NCBI GenBank assembly: GCA_024277475.1
Contig: JAJRVC010000667.1
Location: 1 to 5,311, forward strand
DNA: 5,311 nucleotides
Direction: 5' to 3'
Origin: Deltaproteobacteria bacterium
GTDB taxonomy: Bacteria > Desulfobacterota > Desulfobacteria > Desulfobacterales > JAFDCJ01
Shown: piece by piece, positions 1 to 5,311 of the stretch
How positions within the stretch are numbered: the stretch's first letter is position 1
How the letters are laid out: each line of letters starts with the position of its first letter
Translations under genes and position numbers: made by a program
The notes under the pieces: model-generated
Seen by the model: the letters and a program-made list of their open reading frames with translations, nothing else
Told to the model about the DNA's origin: nothing
The model's database searches: none

Positions 1-57
1 AAATGTATCAATTCTGTGACCCAAAGTCAACTGAAAAAATTTTTAAATATGATTAAA

Positions 58-77
58 CCGGCCATTTTTCAGGCCGG
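58..77 (-). terminator. Probable Rho-independent terminator of the leftward GT9-ykgJ transcript
   Basis: A perfect 6-bp GC-only inverted repeat (CCGGCC / GGCCGG) encloses an 8-nt loop. Read on the minus strand, the stem is followed by TTTAATC and, a little further on, by a run of T residues. It lies about 90 nt past the stop codon of the Cys-cluster gene, where the leftward transcript should end. The immediate T-tract is short and interrupted, so termination may be partial. On the plus strand nothing T-rich follows the stem, so it should act only leftward. Confidence 0.6.
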
Positions 78-168
78 CGGCGAGGCTGAGACTTACACAA
101 CATTAAATTGTCTGTGTGCTTGCTGCCCCGCAGAGGCCACTTTTCCCGATCGCAGTCTCGGAGAAAGC

Positions 169-870
169 TTAGATCTTTATCTGCCTGAGTTCCTGGAGGA
201 TCGGTTCCATCCTAGCGCGGTGCCCGGGTGGTATCATCAAGACCTTCAGCGACCAGTTTACAATCAACCCGTTGGTTTCACATTTCAAGCGATCCTTTGC
301 ATAGGCCCGCCGGTTATCCTCGGATGCCATAACCTGCAGCACGTCAATTAAATTACCAGAGCAACCGTCGGCATCCAGATGCTCGATGGCCTGTAAAAAC
401 ACAGTGTTCACCGATGCCGTAAATTCGTCGATATCCGCATATCCTGCTTCGGCGCAGTTTTTACGTGAAACAAAACATCGGCATCCAAAAGGCCGCGGGT
501 CGTAAATGGAGCAGACGTTTTTGGCCAGCAGCGAGCATTTTTCCCATTCGACCGCCATTTCTTCTTCCGGCACTCTGGCTTCCGCGGCATACAATTCAGC
601 CAGCCGGTTGGTGGATATTTGAGGCTGATACCGGGTTACCGCGGCCATCGGTTTAAGCCCGTCGATGATATCCAACCTCCCGGCCGCGATGAGGTGATCC
701 ACAATCTTGTATCCCTCCAGTGTGGTCAGGGTCACGTTGGAGGTGCAGCAATGGGCGCAGTATTTTTTACAGGCTACGTGCAGGGTAGCGTAAAATCTGT
801 CATAGGCGGCATAGATTCGGTCTAAAGCAGCTATTTTTTTTTCAAGCATCATCAAAGTATCCGTCTTCAT
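169..870 (-). CDS. YkgJ-family (UPF0153) cysteine-cluster protein, putative Zn/Fe-binding
   Basis: This 233-aa protein belongs to the YkgJ cysteine-cluster family, annotated as putative zinc- or iron-chelating; no reaction is established. The sequence shows the family's two cysteine blocks. The first is CKKYCAHCC at residues 34-42 (C34, C38, C41, C42). The second starts with C112 and C120, continues into DPRPFGCRC at 124-132 (C130, C132), and ends with C139. C170 and C197 may be extra ligands. The N-terminal ~33 residues look helical. There is no signal peptide or membrane segment, so it is probably cytoplasmic. The ATG at 870 overlaps the stop of the upstream glycosyltransferase as ATGA, and no good ribosome binding site precedes it, which points to translational coupling. 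A hairpin terminator lies downstream. Family assignment is firm; the metal and role are unknown. Coupling to an LPS-type transferase suggests an envelope-related or modification role, but this is inference. Confidence 0.85.
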   Translation of the reverse strand: MKTDTLMMLEKKIAALDRIYAAYDRFYATLHVACKKYCAHCCTSNVTLTTLEGYKIVDHLIAAGRLDIIDGLKPMAAVTRYQPQISTNRLAELYAAEARVPEEEMAVEWEKCSLLAKNVCSIYDPRPFGCRCFVSRKNCAEAGYADIDEFTASVNTVFLQAIEHLDADGCSGNLIDVLQVMASEDNRRAYAKDRLKCETNGLIVNWSLKVLMIPPGHRARMEPILQELRQIKI

Positions 871-1814
871 AAAATTTGGTAAACCCGATAAAATGCTTTG
901 ATCACCGTTTCAGGAGTGGTTCCATGCAAGCACTCAGAACCGTCGCAATTGGCTATTTCTATTTCAAAACACGGACGGCACTTCAACTCAGGCCTCACGA
1001 TTTCAACGGTCCGCCCCACCGGTTTCCACCGTTTGGGATCAGCCGGGCCGAATATCACCCCGGTCGGTACACCTAAAAAAGCAGCCAGATGGCTGGCACC
1101 GGAATCGTTGCCGATGTAACCGCCGGCGGAATTGAGCAAGGCCGCCAGTTCCGTTAAATCCGTTAACAGGTGTACGGTTCGATTCATCGTCGGCAACACA
1201 TCCACCAGATCCTCCTCAGCCGGTCCCAGAATGAACTCCGGCCTCAATCCATCGGCTTTTAACATCGCTTCAACTTCAAGAAAATTTGTAATCGGCCAGC
1301 GTTTACGATGGCTTCCGGCTCCGGGATGAAGCAATACCCTGTCGTAATATTTACCCAGGCTCCTGCGCCTGGGGAGCGGGATGTCTTCAACCACGGCATC
1401 TGCTTGTTTTATCAATCCACAGTGCATGAGATTTTCCAGCACAAATTCTGTAAGGTGTGTGCGCACATATTCCGGCGGCCTGGGGGAAATACAACAAACG
1501 GGAACTGAAGTAAAATGACGGATAGCCTGTTCGAGCTGATCGGATAAAGTAAATAAAATGATATTCGCATACGGTGTTAAAAATGCTTTTATTTTCGGAT
1601 CGATCTGATCGGTGAAAAGCGAGGCCACATACGCTGCCTCCAGGGGATACCAATTTTTAACAAGTTTCAGCGTTTTAGCCAGTTTTCCAATCCCGCTCCA
1701 ACACAACACATCGATAATGTCATAATATTTTTTCAGCTCGATGATGGCCGGAAATGTCAGGATGAAATCCCCCAGGGCGCCCTGGTGGATGATGAGAAGC
1801 TTTTCAGTTTTCAA
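867..1814 (-). CDS. Glycosyltransferase family 9 protein (ADP-heptose:LPS heptosyltransferase-like)
   Basis: This 315-aa protein has the length and GT-B layout of family 9 transferases, which move heptose from ADP-heptose onto the lipid A-core acceptor at the cytoplasmic face of the inner membrane. The N-terminal half opens with a beta strand and the GALGD motif (residues 12-16); D16 matches the catalytic-base aspartate of WaaC-type enzymes. The C-terminal nucleotide-sugar half has HPGAGS (163-168) leading to KRWP, then GNDSGASHLAAFLGVP (235-250) and FGPADPKRW (255-263). A C-terminal cysteine set (C279, C282, C290, C295) resembles the CxPC motif of WaaF-like enzymes. The start is TTG at 1814: no ATG or GTG lies between it and the first strand, an in-frame stop lies about 18 codons upstream, and no clear Shine-Dalgarno is visible. 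The TTG sits inside an intergenic repeat. Its stop overlaps the next gene's ATG. Family is sure; donor and acceptor are not proven. Confidence 0.9.
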   Translation of the reverse strand: MKTEKLLIIHQGALGDFILTFPAIIELKKYYDIIDVLCWSGIGKLAKTLKLVKNWYPLEAAYVASLFTDQIDPKIKAFLTPYANIILFTLSDQLEQAIRHFTSVPVCCISPRPPEYVRTHLTEFVLENLMHCGLIKQADAVVEDIPLPRRRSLGKYYDRVLLHPGAGSHRKRWPITNFLEVEAMLKADGLRPEFILGPAEEDLVDVLPTMNRTVHLLTDLTELAALLNSAGGYIGNDSGASHLAAFLGVPTGVIFGPADPKRWKPVGRTVEIVRPELKCRPCFEIEIANCDGSECLHGTTPETVIKAFYRVYQIL

Positions 1815-1842
1815 GGCTCTGGGTTCAAGGCTCAGGGGTTCA
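1810..1842 (+). repeat. Left GGTTC-rich repeat (inverted partner of 2091-2121)
   Basis: The 10-mer TTCAAGGCTC occurs twice in tandem (1810-1819 and 1824-1833, period 14 nt), followed by AGGGGTTCA. The block matches the reverse complement of 2091-2121, sharing the exact 9-mer TCTGGGTTC (1818-1826) and most flanking bases with small indels. The first 10-mer contains the TTG start codon of the glycosyltransferase. It could be a terminal inverted repeat of a small element or a degenerate dispersed repeat; one window cannot decide. Confidence 0.55.
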
Positions 1843-1878
1843 TTAGATCGACGAGGGGTGTGGTTGATTTAGTTTTGA

Positions 1879-1908
1879 ATTAAAAATGATAATCTCGTAA
1901 AAAGTCAA
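1879..1908 (-). promoter_or_regulatory. Possible sigma-70 promoter for the GT9-ykgJ pair
   Basis: On the minus strand TTGACT (1908-1903) and TTTAAT (1884-1879) are separated by 18 bp, each matching five of six consensus bases. A transcript would start near 1872 and leave a leader of about 58 nt before the TTG start. The -35 lies in one arm of the palindrome at 1901-1928. The region is AT-rich, where such matches arise easily, so this is tentative. Confidence 0.35.
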
Positions 1909-1928
1909 AATTCTCGAATTTTGACTTT
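1901..1928. repeat. Near-perfect AT-rich palindrome (13-bp arms, 2-nt centre)
   Basis: The left arm AAAGTCAAAATTC (1901-1913) is exactly the reverse complement of GAATTTTGACTTT (1916-1928), with TC between them. As RNA this would fold as a stem of about 12 bp with a CTCG loop. On the minus strand the stem runs into five T residues, so it could be a weak terminator after the peptidase gene. It could instead be an operator for a dimeric regulator, or the core of a dispersed repeat. The stem is too AT-rich for a confident terminator call. The palindrome itself is certain; its role is not. Confidence 0.75.
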
Positions 1929-2090
1929 GTAACTCATTGAAATTATTAAGTGTGAAATTTTATTTTTGTGTTTTTTGTGCCTTTTTGCGGCCACATCAAA
2001 AATTATCCTTTCAGTCCTCCAAAGTAACGGCGGACAGCCATTCGAAATCACCTTAATCAACCCTTCAAATCTTTCACCTTTGTCCCCTTA

Positions 2091-2121
2091 ACTCTGAACC
2101 CCGGAACCCAGAACCTTTGAA
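2091..2121 (-). repeat. Right GGTTC-rich repeat (inverted partner of 1810-1842)
   Basis: Read on the minus strand this begins TTCAAAGGTTCTGGGTTC and continues CGGGGTTCAGAGT, lining up with the left block at 1810-1842 in opposite orientation. The shared exact core is TCTGGGTTC (2112-2104). It ends 12 bp beyond the peptidase stop codon. With its partner it frames about 312 bp. The match is imperfect, and low-complexity GGTTC strings could converge by chance. Confidence 0.5.
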
Positions 2122-2132
2122 TCCGTGAACGG

Positions 2133-3422
2133 CTACTGCAAGTTTGTCGCTTTACCGACAGTCTGTCGGCTTTCGGGAAACAGGTGATCCGCCATCATCT
2201 GCATGCGTGTCTGCAACATTAACTCAAACCGGGCTCGCTGATCGAAAGGCAAGGGTTCGCCCCTGGCGGATTTTATGCTGTTGGGGTTCACCGGCTTGCC
2301 GTTGATACGCGTCTCATAGTGCACATGGGGGCCGGTGGCCTGGCCAGTCCGGCCCACTTCGGCGATAGTCTGGCCCTGCTGCACACGAGTGCCCTTTTTG
2401 ACCAGCAGGCGGCTGCAGTGGCCGTAATAGGTTTTGTAACCGTTGGGATGGCGGACGATTACTAATTTTCCGTAGCCGCCACGCCGGCCGGCAAACTCTA
2501 CGGTGCCGGCGGCTGTAACATGAATGGGCGTGCCGAGGGCCGCCCCGTAATCGATCCCGGTGTGGCGCTTGTACTTTTTCGAGATAGGATGGAAGCGTCT
2601 TATCGAGTAAGATGAGGTGCATGTGCCGAATTTAACCGGTATGCGCATAAACATTTTTCGCAGGGGAACGCCGTTTTCATCATAATAACCCGCCTGGCGG
2701 CCATTGTCGAAATAAAAGGCAGAAAAAGTTTCATTGCTGCCGATGTATTGGGCTGCCAGAATCTTACCATATTTTACAAAGTTTCCCTTAAGGTAATATT
2801 TTTCAAAAAGCACCCGGATCGTGTCCCCCTTGCGGGGGAAAAGATAGAAATCGATATCCCAGGAAAAAATATCGGTAAAGGCGGCTACCAGGTGGCTGGT
2901 CTCCCCCTGCCCGGTAACGGCCTGATAAAGAGAGCTTTCAATCGTAAAGGTCCTCGCAACGGTTTTTTTTTCCAGTGCAATCTCCTGACGATAGGTGTGG
3001 AAAGAACCGTTGTTGGTTCTGACAGCGACATATTGATTGGTCAGACCCGTTGTATAAATCAATTTCTGCAGCTTCTTTTGGGGCGTCAGACAGATCTGGT
3101 ATTCATCTTTGGGACGGGCGTTGCGAAAATCGAATACCCCCTTGAACGATCGCGTCAGGGACAACACTTCTGATGGGGCGACGCCATAGGACACCAGTTC
3201 GGTATAGACGGGTTGTCGGCTGATTTTGCCGTCGATGACCGTCAGCGGCACGTTGGGCGCAGGCATTGAAGGGTATTGCGCCTGGAAACTGACCGACGCA
3301 TCCGAAATTTCTTGGGAAGCCAGGCGAACAGCGGAGGCAGGCCCAGTCAGCACCGGAAAGAGGATTACCAGGAAAATCAGAACCACCATCAGGATAGCAG
3401 AGCGTTTTTGGAATTCAGTCAT
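2133..3422 (-). CDS. M23-family (LytM-type) peptidoglycan endopeptidase, MepM-like, membrane-anchored
   Basis: This 429-aa zinc metallopeptidase should cut peptide cross-links of peptidoglycan in the periplasm. One hydrophobic segment (residues 9-27) follows a basic N-terminus and acts as a signal anchor or signal peptide; no lipobox cysteine is present. Residues about 63-120 (SYGVAP, SLTRSF, ARPKDEY) resemble the LysM/OapA-like domain of MepM and Csd3 homologues. A linker domain with FPRKGD and the Y-x-DE-x-G-x-P-L-R-K segment (247-256) follows. The catalytic domain spans about 265-382 and is complete: H287 and D291 (HTGIDYG), H335 (YYGH), H366 and H368 (GPHVHYE), so it should be active. A charged tail of about 45 residues ends the protein. 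The ATG at 3422 has no clear Shine-Dalgarno; M12 is an in-frame alternative that would shorten the basic N-terminus. A strong promoter lies upstream. Such enzymes usually act in cell elongation or daughter-cell separation. Confidence 0.92.
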   Translation of the reverse strand: MTEFQKRSAILMVVLIFLVILFPVLTGPASAVRLASQEISDASVSFQAQYPSMPAPNVPLTVIDGKISRQPVYTELVSYGVAPSEVLSLTRSFKGVFDFRNARPKDEYQICLTPQKKLQKLIYTTGLTNQYVAVRTNNGSFHTYRQEIALEKKTVARTFTIESSLYQAVTGQGETSHLVAAFTDIFSWDIDFYLFPRKGDTIRVLFEKYYLKGNFVKYGKILAAQYIGSNETFSAFYFDNGRQAGYYDENGVPLRKMFMRIPVKFGTCTSSYSIRRFHPISKKYKRHTGIDYGAALGTPIHVTAAGTVEFAGRRGGYGKLVIVRHPNGYKTYYGHCSRLLVKKGTRVQQGQTIAEVGRTGQATGPHVHYETRINGKPVNPNSIKSARGEPLPFDQRARFELMLQTRMQMMADHLFPESRQTVGKATNLQ

Positions 3423-3440
3423 TGGTTTTTAAATGGATCG

Positions 3441-3470
3441 GTTGTCGAGTATTGGGGGTCATGTTGTCGA
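3441..3470. repeat. 8-bp direct repeat GTTGTCGA, 22 bp apart
   Basis: GTTGTCGA occurs at 3441-3448 and 3463-3470, a 22-bp period close to two helical turns. A related CTTGTCAA (3508-3515) overlaps the -35 of the peptidase promoter, 45 bp further on. The two exact copies fall in the predicted leader of the peptidase transcript. This could be a regulator binding array, but an 8-mer recurring once in this space is not strongly unlikely. Confidence 0.35.
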
Positions 3471-3486
3471 ATTAGTAATCTGTGCT

Positions 3487-3515
3487 CTTATATCTGGACA
3501 GCGGCAGCTTGTCAA
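3487..3515 (-). promoter_or_regulatory. Near-consensus sigma-70 promoter of the M23 peptidase gene
   Basis: On the minus strand a perfect TTGACA (-35, 3515-3510) and TATAAG (-10, 3492-3487, five of six) are separated by exactly 17 bp. Transcription would start near 3480, giving a leader of about 58 nt before the ATG at 3422. This is the best promoter match in the window. It suggests fairly constant housekeeping expression of the peptidase. Confidence 0.75.
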
Positions 3516-3534
3516 CTAAGGGTTCACGAAGAAA

Positions 3535-3565
3535 TTACAAGATTTTTTTTAAACAATCTGATAAT
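3535..3565 (+). promoter_or_regulatory. Weak candidate promoter for the sensor gene
   Basis: GATAAT (3560-3565) is a five-of-six -10 match at a suitable distance from the sensor start, and would give a leader of about 20 nt that still contains the ribosome binding site. The -35 candidate TTACAA (3535-3540, 19-bp spacing) is poor. A run of eight T residues sits between them. No sigma-54 type -24/-12 pair with correct spacing was found. Confidence 0.25.
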
Positions 3566-3583
3566 GTGCCCCAAAAACTATTT

Positions 3584-3587
3584 GGAG
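3584..3587 (+). promoter_or_regulatory. Ribosome binding site of the sensor gene
   Basis: GGAG lies 7 nt before the ATG at 3595. This fixes the start of the sensor reading frame, and the protein then begins with a basic-hydrophobic membrane segment as expected. Confidence 0.75.
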
Positions 3588-3594
3588 AGTCTCT

Positions 3595-5311
3595 ATGAAG
3601 CTTACAATTCGCTGGTCGCTGATCATCGGTTTTCTCTGCCTGATCTGGGGAACTTATGCGGTTACGACAACATCGACCTTTGTATCCTCCCAGAAAACGT
3701 TGAATGGCCATGCCAGGAATATCATGGAAAATATTGCCGACCTGGCAATGGAAAAATCACAGAATTATCTTGCTCTTGCGCAGGGTGCCGCTGTGCTTAC
3801 GCGACGTCTGCTCGCCGCCAATGTGGTCAGCGTCGATGAAAACCATATTGATTCGCTGGAACAGTATTTTCTGGATCAATTGGCTATCTATCCGTACTTC
3901 GCCGGTATTTATCTCTGCAAACCCACTGGTGACTTTTTTTATGTCAGCCGCCCGGGGCAGCGTTCACCCGGTGGATTCCGCACGAAAATCATATCCCACC
4001 GGGGAGGCGTCCGAAGAACAACACTGACATGGCGCGACAAAAACATGACTATTCTTTCCCGGGAACGTGATCCGGACGACCGCTATGATCCGCGAATACG
4101 CCCCTGGTATAAAAAGGCGCTTGAACACGAAAAGATCGTCTGGACGGATCCGTATATCTTCTTTACCTCCCAAAAACCGGGAATTACCACTGCCGGCCCC
4201 ACCTATGATCAATCCGGCGTTCTGAAAGGCATCGTCGGGGTGGATATTGAAATCGACGAGCTGTCTACCTTTATCGGTAATCTGAAAATCGGCCAAAACG
4301 GCCAGGCCTTCATGATCAACAATACTGGTGAGGTGGTTGCTTTCCCTGATCTTGAAAAAATTAAAACTCGGGGCTCTTCGGGTTCAAAATCCTTACGGCT
4401 GGTGAAAATTAACGAACTCGATGACATTCTGAGCAGAAAAGCATTTTCAGCCGTGGGATTAACTAAGGACGAACGCGGCCGCTATGATTTGAAGGAGTCC
4501 CGGTTTGCCAGGTTTGAACACGAAGGCCATTACCATCATGCGATGCTTACCCCTTTTTCCATTCCTCAATGGCCATGGATTATTGGAATTCATCTTCCGG
4601 AAAACGACTACCTGGGGGATCTAAAGAAAAGCCGCCGGTTCAATATCCTGCTGACTCTGGCAATTTCGGTTGTTGCCACCCTCATTGCTCTATATTTCGC
4701 GCGCAGCATTATTCGCCCCATCACCAACCTTGAAAAAGAAGCCCTGGCGGTTAAAAATGATGACATGCAGACGCGATTTAATCTCAATTCAAAATACAAG
4801 GAAATACAAGAGACCGCCGACTCTTTTCGATTGATGAAAGAAGCGATCCGGGAAAGCCGGGAAAAATATAGCGGCATATTTGAAAACATACAGGATGTTT
4901 ATTATGAGAGTTCGCTGGATGGTGTAATTCTTGAAATGAGCCCTTCCATTGAAAAAATTTTCCCTTGTAAAAGAGAAAACCTGCTGGGTATGAGGACCGA
5001 TCAGTTTTATAGTTCTATTCAAGATAGGGAGAAAATGATTCAAACCCTTTTGAAAAACAAGAAAATATCCGACTATGAAATTTTGTTAAAGCCTGATTGC
5101 GGCGAGCCGATTTGCGCTTCTCTGAATTCAGTGCTGATGACCGATGAGCAGGGTGCACCGCTGAAAATTGTCGGATCATTGCGTGATATAACCGCCAGAA
5201 AAAGGGCCGAAGCGGAGCTGCACAATTACCGTGAACATCTCGAAGAACTTGTGCAGGAACGTACTGCCGATCTTGAGAAAGCCGGTGAAAAATTAAAAGA
5301 AGAGATGAAGC
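3595..5311 (+). CDS. Membrane sensor with dCache, HAMP and PAS domains, probable histidine kinase (3' end cut by window)
   Basis: The frame stays open from the ATG at 3595 to the window edge (572 codons, no stop), so the protein is partial. A transmembrane helix at about residues 7-27 and another at 349-369 bracket about 320 periplasmic residues. These form a double-Cache ligand-binding domain, marked by RPWYKKA (169-175), WTDPY (183-187) and GVVGVDIEI-like residues G212-I220. A HAMP linker starts near RPIT (374-377) and runs to about 422. A PAS domain covers about 423-535, from KYSGIFENIQD to the GSLRDIT strand (527-533), whose form is typical of S-box proteins. A coiled coil with EELVQERTADLEK (550-562) follows; this connector usually leads to another PAS or to the HisKA dimerisation helix. 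The output is unseen, so a guanylate cyclase of the GGDEF type remains possible. dCache domains often bind amino acids or other small organic molecules; the ligand here cannot be read. It is divergent from the peptidase gene and may be functionally independent. Confidence 0.88.
   Translation, partial: MKLTIRWSLIIGFLCLIWGTYAVTTTSTFVSSQKTLNGHARNIMENIADLAMEKSQNYLALAQGAAVLTRRLLAANVVSVDENHIDSLEQYFLDQLAIYPYFAGIYLCKPTGDFFYVSRPGQRSPGGFRTKIISHRGGVRRTTLTWRDKNMTILSRERDPDDRYDPRIRPWYKKALEHEKIVWTDPYIFFTSQKPGITTAGPTYDQSGVLKGIVGVDIEIDELSTFIGNLKIGQNGQAFMINNTGEVVAFPDLEKIKTRGSSGSKSLRLVKINELDDILSRKAFSAVGLTKDERGRYDLKESRFARFEHEGHYHHAMLTPFSIPQWPWIIGIHLPENDYLGDLKKSRRFNILLTLAISVVATLIALYFARSIIRPITNLEKEALAVKNDDMQTRFNLNSKYKEIQETADSFRLMKEAIRESREKYSGIFENIQDVYYESSLDGVILEMSPSIEKIFPCKRENLLGMRTDQFYSSIQDREKMIQTLLKNKKISDYEILLKPDCGEPICASLNSVLMTDEQGAPLKIVGSLRDITARKRAEAELHNYREHLEELVQERTADLEKAGEKLKEEMK

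Larger units (their letters stand above)
1815..2132. other. 318-bp gene-free gap between the M23 and GT9 genes
   Basis: No gene of normal size fits here. The gap is more AT-rich in its left two thirds than the flanking genes. It holds the two inverted GGTTC-rich repeats at its edges, a near-perfect AT-rich palindrome (1901-1928), a possible leftward promoter for the glycosyltransferase (1879-1908), and an A-rich stretch on the minus strand (about 1955-1990). It also holds a 12-codon minus-strand open frame (2041-2003) with an AAGGTG ribosome-binding-like sequence 7 nt upstream; this is too short to call as a gene. No strong GC-rich terminator follows the peptidase stop, so read-through into the glycosyltransferase is possible. 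Confidence 0.7.

Noticed and set aside
95..117. Hairpin-like ACACA...TGTGT near the ykgJ-family 3' end
   Set aside because: The stem is short, AT-rich and needs a bulge; the GC-rich hairpin at 58-77 is a better terminator.
16..351. Plus-strand open frame of 111 codons at the left edge
   Set aside because: Its second half runs antisense through the well-supported Cys-cluster gene, it crosses the terminator hairpin, and its translation shows no recognisable domain.
1946..1996. 16-codon minus-strand frame in the A-rich part of the gap
   Set aside because: The AAGGA-like sequence is too far (about 11 nt) from the ATG, and the low-complexity A-rich codons look like chance.
2748..3173. Plus-strand open frame of 141 codons
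   Set aside because: It is entirely antisense to the M23 peptidase gene, whose domains are complete and conserved; no ribosome binding site or family features were seen.
3495..3510. Sigma-54-like TGG...GC pattern before the sensor gene
   Set aside because: The GG to GC spacing is off by one and the flanking bases fit poorly.
3276..3839. Plus-strand open frame of 187 codons spanning the divergent region
   Set aside because: It overlaps the peptidase 5' end and the sensor 5' end in the wrong frame; the sensor frame from 3595 has a ribosome binding site, a membrane helix and recognisable domains.

Overview
The window reads as ordinary chromosomal sequence from a Gram-negative bacterium of intermediate GC content. 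The Gram-negative call rests on an LPS-type family 9 glycosyltransferase and a MepM-like envelope peptidase. The large Cache-HAMP-PAS sensor and the GGTTC-rich intergenic repeats would suit a Desulfobacterota-type genome, but that placement is a low-confidence inference. No tRNA, rRNA, CRISPR array, transposase or phage gene was seen.

Layout, left to right. Positions 1-168 hold no convincing gene, only a GC-rich hairpin (58-77) that probably terminates the leftward transcript. Three genes then run leftward (minus strand). Read in their own direction they are an M23 peptidase (3422-2133), a 318-bp gap, a family 9 glycosyltransferase (1814-867) and a YkgJ-family Cys-cluster protein (870-169). 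The last two overlap by ATGA and are very likely translationally coupled. The gap is framed by inverted GGTTC-rich repeats, contains a near-perfect AT-rich palindrome, and its left repeat overlaps the glycosyltransferase TTG start codon. A 172-bp divergent region (3423-3594) separates the peptidase from a rightward gene for a membrane sensor (3595 to the window end). That region carries a near-consensus sigma-70 promoter pointing leftward into the peptidase gene. The sensor gene is open to the last base and is cut by the window edge, so its output domain is unseen.

How the genes work together: the leftward genes have a cell-envelope theme, with peptidoglycan cleavage by the M23 enzyme and sugar transfer, probably heptose onto LPS core, by the GT9 enzyme. 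The Cys-cluster protein is co-expressed with the GT9 gene, but its role is not known. The sensor is divergently transcribed and may be unrelated to them. I found no clear undescribed system. The most unusual part is the repeat-bounded gap at 1810-2121, which could be a small non-autonomous element or a repeat-rich spacer.
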